Positions 56,277-64,000 of a stretch of DNA of 64,000 bases are shown here, in pieces (positions within the stretch are counted from its first letter, which is position 1; each line of letters begins with the position of its first letter). The DNA is from Paraburkholderia unamae (GTDB lineage: Bacteria > Pseudomonadota > Gammaproteobacteria > Burkholderiales > Burkholderiaceae): NCBI RefSeq assembly GCF_003268775.1, contig NZ_QLSU01000041.1, forward strand, positions 1 to 64,000, given 5' to 3'. The notes under the pieces are model-generated. The model had not been told where the DNA came from. It saw only the letters and a list, made by a program, of their open reading frames with translations, and made no database searches. The translations under genes and the position numbers were made by a program.

Positions 56277-57667
56277 GCCTTTTGTTCCTGTGCGGCGATC
56301 CGGCCCGGCACACCGCCGATCGAACCCGCGCCCATCGTAATCACCACATCGCCGTCGCGCACCACCGCGGCCAGCGCGTCCGGCATCTCATCCACCGTTT
56401 CGATAAACACCGGCTCGACCTTGCCCGCCACGCGAATCGCGCGGGCGAGCGCACGGCCGTCGGCCGCGACGATCGGCGCTTCGCCGGCCGCGTAGACATC
56501 GGTTAGCACGAGCGCGTCGACGGTCGAGAGCACGCGCACGAAATCTTCGAAGCAGTCGCGCGTGCGCGTATAGCGGTGCGGCTGGAACGCCAGCACGAGC
56601 CGGCGCTCGGGAAACGCGCCGCGCGCCGCTGCAATCGTCGCCGCCATTTCCACCGGGTGATGGCCGTAGTCGTCGATCAACGTGTAAGCGCCGCCGCCGT
56701 TGACGGGAATTTCGCCGTAGCGCTGGAAACGGCGGCCCACGCCGTTGAATTCCGCGAGCGCGCGCTGAATGTCGGCGTCCTTCACTTCGAGTTCGGTCGC
56801 GATCGCGATCGCCGCCAGCGCGTTCTGCACGTTGTGCGTGCCCGGCAGGTTCAGCACGATGTCGAGCGACGGCGCGTCTTCGCGCATCACCGTGAAGTGC
56901 ATCTTGCCTTCGCGCGCGACCACGTTCACCGCGCGCACCTGCGCGTCGGACGCGAGGCCGTAACGGATGATCGGCTTCGACACGAACGGCAGGATCTCCT
57001 TCACGTTCGGGTCGTCCACGCACAGCACGGCAATGCCATAGAACGGCAGGCGATGCGTGAATTCGATGAACGCCTGCTTCAGGCGCGCGAAGTCGTGCCC
57101 GTAGGTGTCCATGTGATCGGCGTCGATGTTCGTAATGACTTCGATCACCGGGAAGAGGTTCAGGAACGATGCGTCGGATTCATCGGCTTCCGCCACGATG
57201 AAGTCGCCCGTGCCGAGGCGCGCATTCGCGCCCGCGCTGATGAGGCGTCCGCCGATCACGAAGGTCGGGTCGAGCCCGCCCGCCGCCAGCACGCTCGCCA
57301 CCAGCGACGTGGTGGTGGTCTTGCCGTGCGTGCCCGCGATCGCGATGCCCTGCTTCAGACGCATGAGTTCCGCGAGCATCACGGCACGCGGCACGATGGG
57401 AATGCGGCGATGGCGCGCCGCGAGCACTTCCGGGTTGTCGCTGCGCACGGCCGTGGAAACGACCACGGCGTTCGCGCCTTCGATGTTCTCTTCGGCATGG
57501 CCGATCGCGATGCGCGCGCCGAGCGCGGCGAGTCGATCGGTGACCCCGTTCTTTGCGAGGTCCGAGCCGCTTACCTGGTAGCCGAGGTTGACGAGCACTT
57601 CGGCGATACCGCTCATGCCTGCGCCGCCGATGCCGACGAAATGGATATGTTTGACGATGTGTTTCAT
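56273..57667 (-). CDS. murC: UDP-N-acetylmuramate--L-alanine ligase
   Basis: Adds L-Ala to UDP-MurNAc. The 464-residue protein has GIGGAGMSG (12-20) and the ATP loop GTHGKTTTT (112-120), plus the central HYTRTRDCFEDF stretch. Start ATG 57667 overlaps the murG stop (ATGA). Confidence 0.97.
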   Translation of the reverse strand: MKHIVKHIHFVGIGGAGMSGIAEVLVNLGYQVSGSDLAKNGVTDRLAALGARIAIGHAEENIEGANAVVVSTAVRSDNPEVLAARHRRIPIVPRAVMLAELMRLKQGIAIAGTHGKTTTTSLVASVLAAGGLDPTFVIGGRLISAGANARLGTGDFIVAEADESDASFLNLFPVIEVITNIDADHMDTYGHDFARLKQAFIEFTHRLPFYGIAVLCVDDPNVKEILPFVSKPIIRYGLASDAQVRAVNVVAREGKMHFTVMREDAPSLDIVLNLPGTHNVQNALAAIAIATELEVKDADIQRALAEFNGVGRRFQRYGEIPVNGGGAYTLIDDYGHHPVEMAATIAAARGAFPERRLVLAFQPHRYTRTRDCFEDFVRVLSTVDALVLTDVYAAGEAPIVAADGRALARAIRVAGKVEPVFIETVDEMPDALAAVVRDGDVVITMGAGSIGGVPGRIAAQEQKA

Positions 57668-58776
57668 TGCTTTCCTCCCGCTACTACGCCCGCCACGGTC
57701 GCGCAGATGCGTGCGACCTGATCGGCGGCGTCGGGTTTCGCGAGCGCGCGAGCGCGCTCGGCCATTTCCGCCAGCGATGTTCTGGTCTGATGCCGCAACC
57801 AGTCGGCAAGTCCTTCCGCCGTCAGGTCGCGTTGCTGCACCACGAGCGCTGCGTCCTTGTCGGCAAGGAACGCGGCGTTGGTGGTCTGGTGGTCGTCCAC
57901 GGCGTAGGGGAACGGCACGAAGCATGCCGCCACGCCCACCGCCGCGATCTCGGCCACCGTCATGGCGCCCGAACGGCAGATCACGAGATCCGCGTTCTGG
58001 TAGGCGCTCGCCATGTCGTCGATGAACGGCACGAGTTGCACCGCGTCGTCCCCTTCGTTCGAAAGGAGACCGGCGCCGATATAGTTTTGACGCAAGGCGT
58101 CGATGTGCTTCGCGCCCGCCTGATGCACGACGTGCGGGCGCTCTTGCGGCGCGAGCAGCGAGAGCGCACGCGGCACGACTTCGTTGAGCGCCGTGGCGCC
58201 GAGACTGCCGCCCACCACGAGCACGCGCAGCGGACCGGTGCGCGCCGCATAGCGCGCCTTCGGCTGATCGACGTGCTCCAGCGCCTCGCGGATCGGATTG
58301 CCGGTCCACTCGGCGTCGGGCAGCGCGCCGGGGAACGCCACGAGCACGCGCTTCGCGAGCCTGGCGAGCACCTTGTTCGCGAGACCCGCGATCGAATTCT
58401 GTTCGTGCAGCACGAGCGGACGGCCCGACAGCGCACTCATCACGCCCGCCGGGAACGTGATGTAGCCGCCCATGCCGAGCACGACATCGGGCTTCACGCG
58501 GTGCAGCGCCGCGAGGCTCTGCGTGCAGGCGCGCAGCAGATTGAGCGGCAGCATCAGCTTGGTCTTGATGCCCTTGCCGCGCACGCCGCCAAAGCGCACG
58601 TATTCCATCGCGATGCCGTGCCTGGGCACGAGCGTCGCTTCCATGCCTGCGGGATTGCCGAGCCACACCACGCGCCAGCCCCACTGCTCCATGCGATGCG
58701 CGACGGCGAGCCCCGGGAACACGTGTCCCCCGGTGCCGCCGGCCATCACCATGAGCGTGCGCGTTGCTGCGGTCAT
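57664..58776 (-). CDS. murG: UDP-GlcNAc--lipid I N-acetylglucosaminyltransferase
   Basis: Converts lipid I to lipid II on the cytoplasmic face. The 370-residue GT-B enzyme has the GGTGGH loop (13-18), the HEQNSIAGLAN region and a second GGSLGA loop. Start ATG 58776; the longer upstream frame lies within ftsW and is shadow. It overlaps both neighbours by 4 bases. Confidence 0.97.
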   Translation of the reverse strand: MTAATRTLMVMAGGTGGHVFPGLAVAHRMEQWGWRVVWLGNPAGMEATLVPRHGIAMEYVRFGGVRGKGIKTKLMLPLNLLRACTQSLAALHRVKPDVVLGMGGYITFPAGVMSALSGRPLVLHEQNSIAGLANKVLARLAKRVLVAFPGALPDAEWTGNPIREALEHVDQPKARYAARTGPLRVLVVGGSLGATALNEVVPRALSLLAPQERPHVVHQAGAKHIDALRQNYIGAGLLSNEGDDAVQLVPFIDDMASAYQNADLVICRSGAMTVAEIAAVGVAACFVPFPYAVDDHQTTNAAFLADKDAALVVQQRDLTAEGLADWLRHQTRTSLAEMAERARALAKPDAADQVARICATVAGVVAGGKQ

Positions 58777-60041
58777 ACTTTCCCTCCGCGCATCAGGACC
58801 CGGTTCTCGTAATCGACGCGCAACAGCAGTGCCACCGCGACGCAGTTGAGCAAAATGCCCGAGCCGCCGTAACTCACGAGCGGCAGCGTGAGACCCTTGG
58901 TCGGCAACAGACCCAGGTTCACGCCCATGTTGATGAAGGCCTGCGCGCCGAACCACACGCCCAGGCCCTTGGCGACGAGACCCGCGAACGTGCGGTCGAG
59001 CGCGAGCGCCTGGCGGCCGATTTCGAACGCGCGGCGCACGATCCAGTAGAACAGCAGGATCACGACCAGCACGCCGACGAAACCGAGTTCCTCGCCGATC
59101 ACGGCGAGAATGAAGTCGGTATGCGCTTCAGGCAGATAGTTGAGCTTTTCGACGCTGCCGCCGAGGCCCACGCCGAACCACTCGCCGCGACCGAACGCGA
59201 TGAGCGAGTGCGTGAGCTGATAGGCCTTGCCCTGCGCGTAGCGGTCGTCCCACGGATCGAGGTACGCGAAGATCCGCTCGCGGCGCCACGGCGACGCCCA
59301 CACGAGCAGCGTGAAGGTGCCCACGGCCGTGGCCACGAGGCCGCCGAACAGCTTGCCGTTCACGCCGCCGAGGAACAGCACACCCATCGCGATCGCGGCG
59401 ATCACCATGAACGCGCCCATGTCGGGTTCGAGCAGCAGCAGCGCGCCGACCACGCCCACAGCAAACGCCATCGGCAAGAAGCCCTTCGCGAAGCTGTGCA
59501 TGTACTCCTGCTTGCGCACCGTGTAGTTCGCCGCATAGATCGTCACGGCGAGCTTCATGATTTCCGACGGCTGCATGTTCGTGACGCCGAGCGGAATCCA
59601 GCGCCGCGCGCCGTTCACGCCCTTGCCGATGTGCGGAATCAGCACGACCACGAGCATGGCGAGCGAGATGAGAAAGAGCTTTGGCGCGTAGCGTTCCCAT
59701 GTGGAAACGGGAATGCGGAACGCAACGAGCGCGGCGATCGTCGCGATCGTGAGCGAGACGAGGTGGCGCACGAGGAACGCCCAGTCGCGGTACGACGCGT
59801 ATTTGGGCGAATCGGGCATGGCGATCGAAGCCGAGTAGACCATCACCACACCAAGTCCGAGCAAAGCGATCACGGCCCACAGCAGCGAGTGATCGTAGTC
59901 GAGCATGCGCGAGCGGCCCGGCCGCACGCCGTTGACGACGCTCGCGAGGCCGCTCGAGCGCGGCGCGCCGCCGTTCGTCGAGCCGCCCGCCCCACCGCCC
60001 TCACGCGATAAACGCGCACCGAATCGTTCGGACCAGCTCAT
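58773..60041 (-). CDS. ftsW: Septal peptidoglycan glycosyltransferase FtsW
   Basis: SEDS-family polymerase of septal peptidoglycan with FtsI. The 422-residue protein has ten hydrophobic segments after a Gly/Arg-rich cytoplasmic N-terminus of about 45 residues, the EPDMG catalytic-region motif and the C-terminal GLLPTKGLTLPLVSYGGSG signature. Start ATG 60041 overlaps the murD stop. Confidence 0.96.
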   Translation of the reverse strand: MSWSERFGARLSREGGGAGGSTNGGAPRSSGLASVVNGVRPGRSRMLDYDHSLLWAVIALLGLGVVMVYSASIAMPDSPKYASYRDWAFLVRHLVSLTIATIAALVAFRIPVSTWERYAPKLFLISLAMLVVVLIPHIGKGVNGARRWIPLGVTNMQPSEIMKLAVTIYAANYTVRKQEYMHSFAKGFLPMAFAVGVVGALLLLEPDMGAFMVIAAIAMGVLFLGGVNGKLFGGLVATAVGTFTLLVWASPWRRERIFAYLDPWDDRYAQGKAYQLTHSLIAFGRGEWFGVGLGGSVEKLNYLPEAHTDFILAVIGEELGFVGVLVVILLFYWIVRRAFEIGRQALALDRTFAGLVAKGLGVWFGAQAFINMGVNLGLLPTKGLTLPLVSYGGSGILLNCVAVALLLRVDYENRVLMRGGKV

Positions 60042-61555
60042 ATCATCGTCCCCCGTTCTGCGGCGATGTCTTCCACCGTGTCGCGGAACACGGCCGCGCG
60101 ATGGGCGTAGTTGCGGAACATGTCGAGGCTCGCGCATGCGGGCGAGAGCAACACCACGTCGCCCGGCTGCGCGAGCGCCGTGGCGGCGCGCGTCGCTTCT
60201 TCGAGCGTCGCGTGGTCGCTCATCGCGACGCCGGTTTCTCCGAGCGCGGCGCGAATCTTCGCTGCGTCGCGGCCGATCAGCATCACGGCGCGGCACCAGC
60301 GCGCAACCGGTGCGACGAGCGGATCGAAGTCCTGGCCCTTGCCGTCGCCACCGGCAATCAGCACCGTGCGCTGCGCGAGTCCGTCGAGCGCCGCGACCGT
60401 CGCGCCCACGTTCGTGCCCTTGCTGTCGTCCACGTAGTCGATCCCTTCGATCGACGCGATCAGCTCCACGCGATGCGGCTCGCCGCGATACTCGCGCAGG
60501 CCGTGCAGGAGCGGCGCGGGCGGCAGCTGGATCGCGCGCGTAAGCGCAAATGCCGCAAGCGCGTTCGCCGCGTTGTGCAGGCCGCGAATGCGCAGCGCGT
60601 CGGCGGGCATGAGGCGTTTCATGCCGAGATTCACGGGCGCGGCTTCCTGCTGCTTGCGACGGCGCGGGGACACCGGCACATCGGCCGCGTCGAGATCGTG
60701 CGCCTGCACGAGCCACTGCATGCCGTTTTCGCGCAGCAGACCGAGGTCGCCGTCGTTCCCGGGCTCGTCCAGGCCGAAGGTCACGACCTTCGCGTCCGCG
60801 CTTGCCTTCACGCTTGCGAGCGACATCACGCGCGCGTCGTCACGGTTGAGCACGCGCGTCGTGCGCGGTCCGAAGATGCGGCCCTTCGCGGCCGCGTAGG
60901 CGTCGAGGCCGCCGTGCCAGTCGAGGTGGTCTTGCGTGATGTTGAGCACAGCGGCCGCATCGGGCTCGAACGTGTGCGCCGTTTCCAGCTGAAAACTCGA
61001 CAGTTCGAGCACCCAGATGTCGGGCAGCGCGGTGTTGTCGATCGCCTCGGCGAGCTTGTCGAGCATCGCCGGGCTGATGTTGCCCGCCACCGCCACGCGC
61101 TTGCCCGCGCGCTCGCAGAGCATGCCCGTCAAGCTCGTCGTGGTGGTCTTGCCGTTCGTGCCGGTAATGGCGAGCACCTTCGGCGCGTAGCCGCTTTCGC
61201 CGAGATGGCGCAGCGCCTGCGCGAAGAGTTCGAGCTCGCCCCACACTTCGATGCCGCGCTCGCGCGCCGCCGCGATCAGCGGCACGAGATCTTCGGCGAG
61301 CGGCGAAAGGCCCGGGCTGATGGCGACCAGCTCCACGCCTTCGAGCAAGGCGGTCGTGAACGGGCCGCCCACGAAATCGGCGTCGATGCCGCGCGCGGCG
61401 AGTTCGGGCAAATTAGGCGGCGTTTCGCGCGTGTCGGCAACGCGCAGGCGGCAACCATGCCGCGCGCACCAACGCGCCATCGCGAGACCCGATTCCCCGA
61501 GTCCCAGCACGAGCACCATCGGCTTTTGCCGATCCCGAAACTTCTCGCCAAACAT
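60038..61555 (-). CDS. murD: UDP-N-acetylmuramoyl-L-alanine--D-glutamate ligase
   Basis: Adds D-Glu to UDP-MurNAc-L-Ala. The 505-residue protein has the ATP loop TGTNGKTTTT (131-140) and DDSKGTNVGAT near residue 385. It is longer than E. coli MurD (438); insertions lie in the central region (about 290-310, a basic PRRRKQQEAAP stretch). It starts 42 bases after mraY. Confidence 0.96.
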   Translation of the reverse strand: MFGEKFRDRQKPMVLVLGLGESGLAMARWCARHGCRLRVADTRETPPNLPELAARGIDADFVGGPFTTALLEGVELVAISPGLSPLAEDLVPLIAAARERGIEVWGELELFAQALRHLGESGYAPKVLAITGTNGKTTTTSLTGMLCERAGKRVAVAGNISPAMLDKLAEAIDNTALPDIWVLELSSFQLETAHTFEPDAAAVLNITQDHLDWHGGLDAYAAAKGRIFGPRTTRVLNRDDARVMSLASVKASADAKVVTFGLDEPGNDGDLGLLRENGMQWLVQAHDLDAADVPVSPRRRKQQEAAPVNLGMKRLMPADALRIRGLHNAANALAAFALTRAIQLPPAPLLHGLREYRGEPHRVELIASIEGIDYVDDSKGTNVGATVAALDGLAQRTVLIAGGDGKGQDFDPLVAPVARWCRAVMLIGRDAAKIRAALGETGVAMSDHATLEEATRAATALAQPGDVVLLSPACASLDMFRNYAHRAAVFRDTVEDIAAERGTMI

Positions 61556-61597
61556 CGCTTGCTTCCTTCCCTTACCTTGGTGAACGCCTAAGATCGA

Positions 61598-62767
61598 TCA
61601 ACGCAGCTTCAGAGTCGACAGGCCGATCAGACACAGCATCAGCGTGATGACCCAGAAGCGCACGACAACCTGCGTCTCTTTCCAGCCGGACAGCTCGAAA
61701 TGGTGATGCAGCGGCGCCATCTTGAAGATGCGGCGCCCTTCGCCGTAACGCTTTTTCGTGTATTTGAACCAGGTGACCTGGAGCATCACCGAGAGCGTTT
61801 CCGCCACGAAAATGCCGCCCATGATGAACAGCACGATTTCCTGACGCACGATCACGGCGATGGTGCCGAGCGCGCCGCCGAGCGCGAGCGCGCCCACGTC
61901 GCCCATGAACACCTGCGCGGGATACGTGTTGAACCAGAGGAACGCCAGGCCCGCCCCGCCCATGGCCGAGCAGAAGATCAGCAATTCGCCGGCGCCGGCA
62001 ATGTGCGGGAAAAGCAGGTATTTGGAGTAGACCGAGCTACCCATCACGTAGGCAAACACGCCGAGCGACGCGCCGACCAGCACGACCGGCATGATCACGA
62101 GGCCGTCGAGGCCGTCGGTGAGGTTCACGGCGTTGCTCGCGCCGACGATCACGAAATACGTGAGCGCGATGAAGCCCCACACGCCAAGCGGATAGCTGAT
62201 CGACTTGAGGAACGGCAGCAGCAGGTCGGCGCGCGCGGGCAGGCCCATCGACAGGCCGCTGCGCACCCACGCCATGAAGAGGTCGAACACGCGCACATTG
62301 CTCGCTTCGGACACGCTGAACGCGAGATACACCGCCGCGAACAGACCAATCACCGACTGCCAGAAGTACTTCTCGCGCGAGGACATGCCGCGCGGGTCCT
62401 TGTAGACGACCTTGCGATAGTCGTCGACCCAACCGATCGCGCCAAAACCGAACGTGACGAGCATCACGATCCAGATAAAGCGGTTCGTGAGGTCGCCCCA
62501 CAGCAGCGTGGAAACCGCGATGCCGAGCAGAATCAGCACGCCGCCCATGGTGGGCGTGCCGGACTTCACGAGGTGCGATTGCGGGCCGTCCGTACGCACG
62601 GCCTGGCCGACCTTCATCGCGGTGAGCTTGCGGATCACCCACGGGCCGAGGAAAAGCCCGATCCCCATCGCGGTGATGGTGGCCATCACCGCACGGAACG
62701 TCAGATAACTGAACACGCGCAAGAAGCTTGCGTCATTCTGCAGCCATTGCGCCAGCGCCAGTAGCAT
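61598..62767 (-). CDS. mraY: Phospho-N-acetylmuramoyl-pentapeptide transferase
   Basis: Transfers phospho-MurNAc-pentapeptide to undecaprenyl phosphate, giving lipid I. The 389-residue polytopic protein has about ten hydrophobic segments, the motif GTPTMGGVL early, aspartates in NLTDGLDGL, and KMAPLHHHFELSGWKE near the C-terminus. Confidence 0.97.
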   Translation of the reverse strand: MLLALAQWLQNDASFLRVFSYLTFRAVMATITAMGIGLFLGPWVIRKLTAMKVGQAVRTDGPQSHLVKSGTPTMGGVLILLGIAVSTLLWGDLTNRFIWIVMLVTFGFGAIGWVDDYRKVVYKDPRGMSSREKYFWQSVIGLFAAVYLAFSVSEASNVRVFDLFMAWVRSGLSMGLPARADLLLPFLKSISYPLGVWGFIALTYFVIVGASNAVNLTDGLDGLVIMPVVLVGASLGVFAYVMGSSVYSKYLLFPHIAGAGELLIFCSAMGGAGLAFLWFNTYPAQVFMGDVGALALGGALGTIAVIVRQEIVLFIMGGIFVAETLSVMLQVTWFKYTKKRYGEGRRIFKMAPLHHHFELSGWKETQVVVRFWVITLMLCLIGLSTLKLR

Positions 62768-62787
62768 GCCTTGTATTCCTTAGTATT

Positions 62788-64000
62788 TCAGTGCGCGCCG
62801 GACGCAGCGTCCGGCGCAGGGGTTTGCGGATTCGTGGGCGGGTTTGTCAAAGCCGCCACCACGCGCTCCATCTGCATGAAACGCGAGCCTTTCACGAGGA
62901 TCGTTGCGCCCGCGCCGTAACCGGCTCCGGCCAGCGCCTGCACGAGCTCGCCCACGCTCGCCGCGTGCAGCGCCTGTGCGCCGAACGCAACGGTGATGTC
63001 TCGCGCCGCGTCGCCGAGCGTGTAGAGCGCGTCGATGCCGCGCTCCTTCGCATACGCGCCGACCTCGCGGTGAAACGCGGGGCCGTCGTCGCCGACTTCA
63101 CCCATGTCGCCCAGCACGAGCACGCGCGGCGACGCGTGCGAAGCGAGCACGTCGATCGCGGCGCGCACCGAATCGGGATTCGCGTTGTAGGTGTCGTCGA
63201 TCACGGTGGCGCCCGCCAGTTCGCCAAGCGCCGCGCGCTTGACCTGCAAGCGGCCCTTCACCGGCTCGAACGCCTCCAGCCCGCGGCCGATCGCCTCGAG
63301 CGGCACGCCCGCGGCAATCGCCGCGGCCGTGGCCGCGAGCGCGTTGCGCGCGTTGTGCGCGCCAAGCACCTTCAACGCCACTTCGAGATGGCCTTCCGGC
63401 GTCGCGATCGCGAGACGGTTGCCGCCCGGCTTACCGACGAGCTTGCCGGTCACCGCCGCCTCGACCGCGCTTTCATCCGTATGGAGCGCGAAGTCGAGAA
63501 TCTGCGAACCGGTTGCCGCCACGCGCCAGATGCTCGCGTAGGCATCGTCGGCGGGAAACACCGCGACGCCCGTGGGCTTGAGCGCGTGAATCACGCTCGC
63601 GTGCTCGAGCGCGACGGCTTCCACCGTCGCCATGAATTCCTGATGCTCGCGCTGCGCGTTGTTCACCACCGCAACCGTGGGCTCGGCGATCTTCGCGAGC
63701 AGATCGGTCTCGCCGGGGTGATTCATGCCGAGCTCGACCACCGCCAACTGGTGCGCGCCGCTCAAACGCAGCAGCGTGAGCGGCAGGCCGATATCGTTAT
63801 TGAGGTTGCCCGTCGTCGCGAGGCGCGCATTCTCGCCCACCGCCGCCGCGAAGATCGACGCGATCATTTCCTTGACCGTGGTCTTGCCGTTGCTGCCCGT
63901 CACGGCGACGAGCGGCATCGAAAAGCGGCGCCGCCAGCCGAGCGCGAGCGCGCCGAGCGCCGTGCGCGTGTCGTCCACGCGCAGCGCCGGCATGCGCCAG
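62788..64000 (-). CDS. murF: UDP-N-acetylmuramoyl-tripeptide--D-alanyl-D-alanine ligase; N-terminus cut by window end
   Basis: The last Mur ligase; adds D-Ala-D-Ala to form the pentapeptide. About 404 codons are present; the beginning lies beyond base 64000. It has the ATP loop TGSNGKTTVKEM and the MurF motif VIDDTYNANPDSVRAA. An internal ATG at 63993 is not the true start, since the usual N-terminal substrate-binding domain is missing before it. It ends 20 bases before mraY. Confidence 0.95.
   Translation of the reverse strand, partial: WRMPALRVDDTRTALGALALGWRRRFSMPLVAVTGSNGKTTVKEMIASIFAAAVGENARLATTGNLNNDIGLPLTLLRLSGAHQLAVVELGMNHPGETDLLAKIAEPTVAVVNNAQREHQEFMATVEAVALEHASVIHALKPTGVAVFPADDAYASIWRVAATGSQILDFALHTDESAVEAAVTGKLVGKPGGNRLAIATPEGHLEVALKVLGAHNARNALAATAAAIAAGVPLEAIGRGLEAFEPVKGRLQVKRAALGELAGATVIDDTYNANPDSVRAAIDVLASHASPRVLVLGDMGEVGDDGPAFHREVGAYAKERGIDALYTLGDAARDITVAFGAQALHAASVGELVQALAGAGYGAGATILVKGSRFMQMERVVAALTNPPTNPQTPAPDAASGAH

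Noticed and set aside
51474..56495. A 1673-codon open frame opposite ftsZ, ftsA, ftsQ and ddl
   Set aside because: Mirror of genuine genes in high-GC DNA; no start signal or family resemblance.
63993..64000. ATG at 63993 as the start of murF
   Set aside because: The MurF N-terminal domain normally precedes this point, and the frame stays open to the window edge.

Overview
This is a contiguous piece of a high-GC betaproteobacterial chromosome, almost certainly the main chromosome of a Burkholderiaceae member (Burkholderia, Paraburkholderia or Caballeronia). The basis is the gene order (rplU-rpmA-obgE-proB next to a CNP1-like gene, rppH and proS; pilB-pilC-pilD-coaE-zapD-yacG; a peroxiredoxin gene between ftsZ and lpxC), a Lys/Ala-rich histone-H1-like gene and the codon use. 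Species cannot be named from the sequence alone. Coding density is high. I see no IS element, prophage, CRISPR array or genomic-island signature. This is housekeeping DNA, and I do not claim a new biological system in it.

Layout. 1-2396 (+): the 3' end of ilvA, a 5'-nucleotidase and queF. 2482-8349 (-): an envelope/RNA run read as mpl, a YqiA-like esterase, an RNB-family RNase, aroE and mtgA. 8581-17048 (+): a nucleotidyltransferase-like protein of unknown function, a TlpA-type thioredoxin, aroQ, accB, accC, prmA, a zinc-ribbon/DUF3426 protein, tpx, a PfkB kinase and a glycine-zipper lipoprotein. 17308-23114 (-): the H1-like protein, nrdB and nrdA, with nrdA preceded by a promoter carrying a pair of NrdR-box-like sites. 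23691-25589 (-): ypjD, a PP0621-like small membrane protein and ampD, divergent from ffh and hpt (+). 27862-30266 (-): marC and proS. 30552-31921 (+): rppH and a CNP1-like lipoprotein. 32017-35127 (-): rplU-rpmA-obgE-proB. 35411-43417 (+): ispB, tRNA-Pro(CGG), a CorC-type transporter, pilB-like/pilC/pilD, coaE, zapD and yacG. 43493-48999 (-): mutT, a DUF815 ATPase, argJ and secA. 49393-49866 (+): dciA-like. 49951-64000 (-): lpxC, a peroxiredoxin, ftsZ, ftsA, ftsQ, ddl, murC, murG, ftsW, murD, mraY and murF (cut by the window edge), i.e. most of the division and cell-wall (dcw) cluster.

How the genes work together. Much of the window serves the cell envelope. The dcw genes make lipid II and the Z-ring. 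mtgA polymerises glycan; mpl and ampD recycle muropeptides; lpxC commits to lipid A; ispB makes the ubiquinone tail; accBC feed fatty-acid synthesis; secA exports proteins. nrdAB supply dNTPs. Translation and RNA genes (proS, ffh, rplU, rpmA, prmA, rppH, RNB RNase, tRNA-Pro) are interspersed. Four consecutive junctions in the dcw cluster (murD/ftsW/murG/murC/ddl) are 4-base stop/start overlaps, as are mpl/yqiA, rnb/aroE, PP0621/ampD and DUF815/mutT, which suggests translational coupling.

Most interesting non-coding signals: the NrdR-like operator pair over the nrdA promoter, a cluster of GCAT-N-ATGC palindromes plus a 17-bp direct repeat in the 550-bp gap between nrdA and nrdB, and nested tandem repeats in the H1-like gene.
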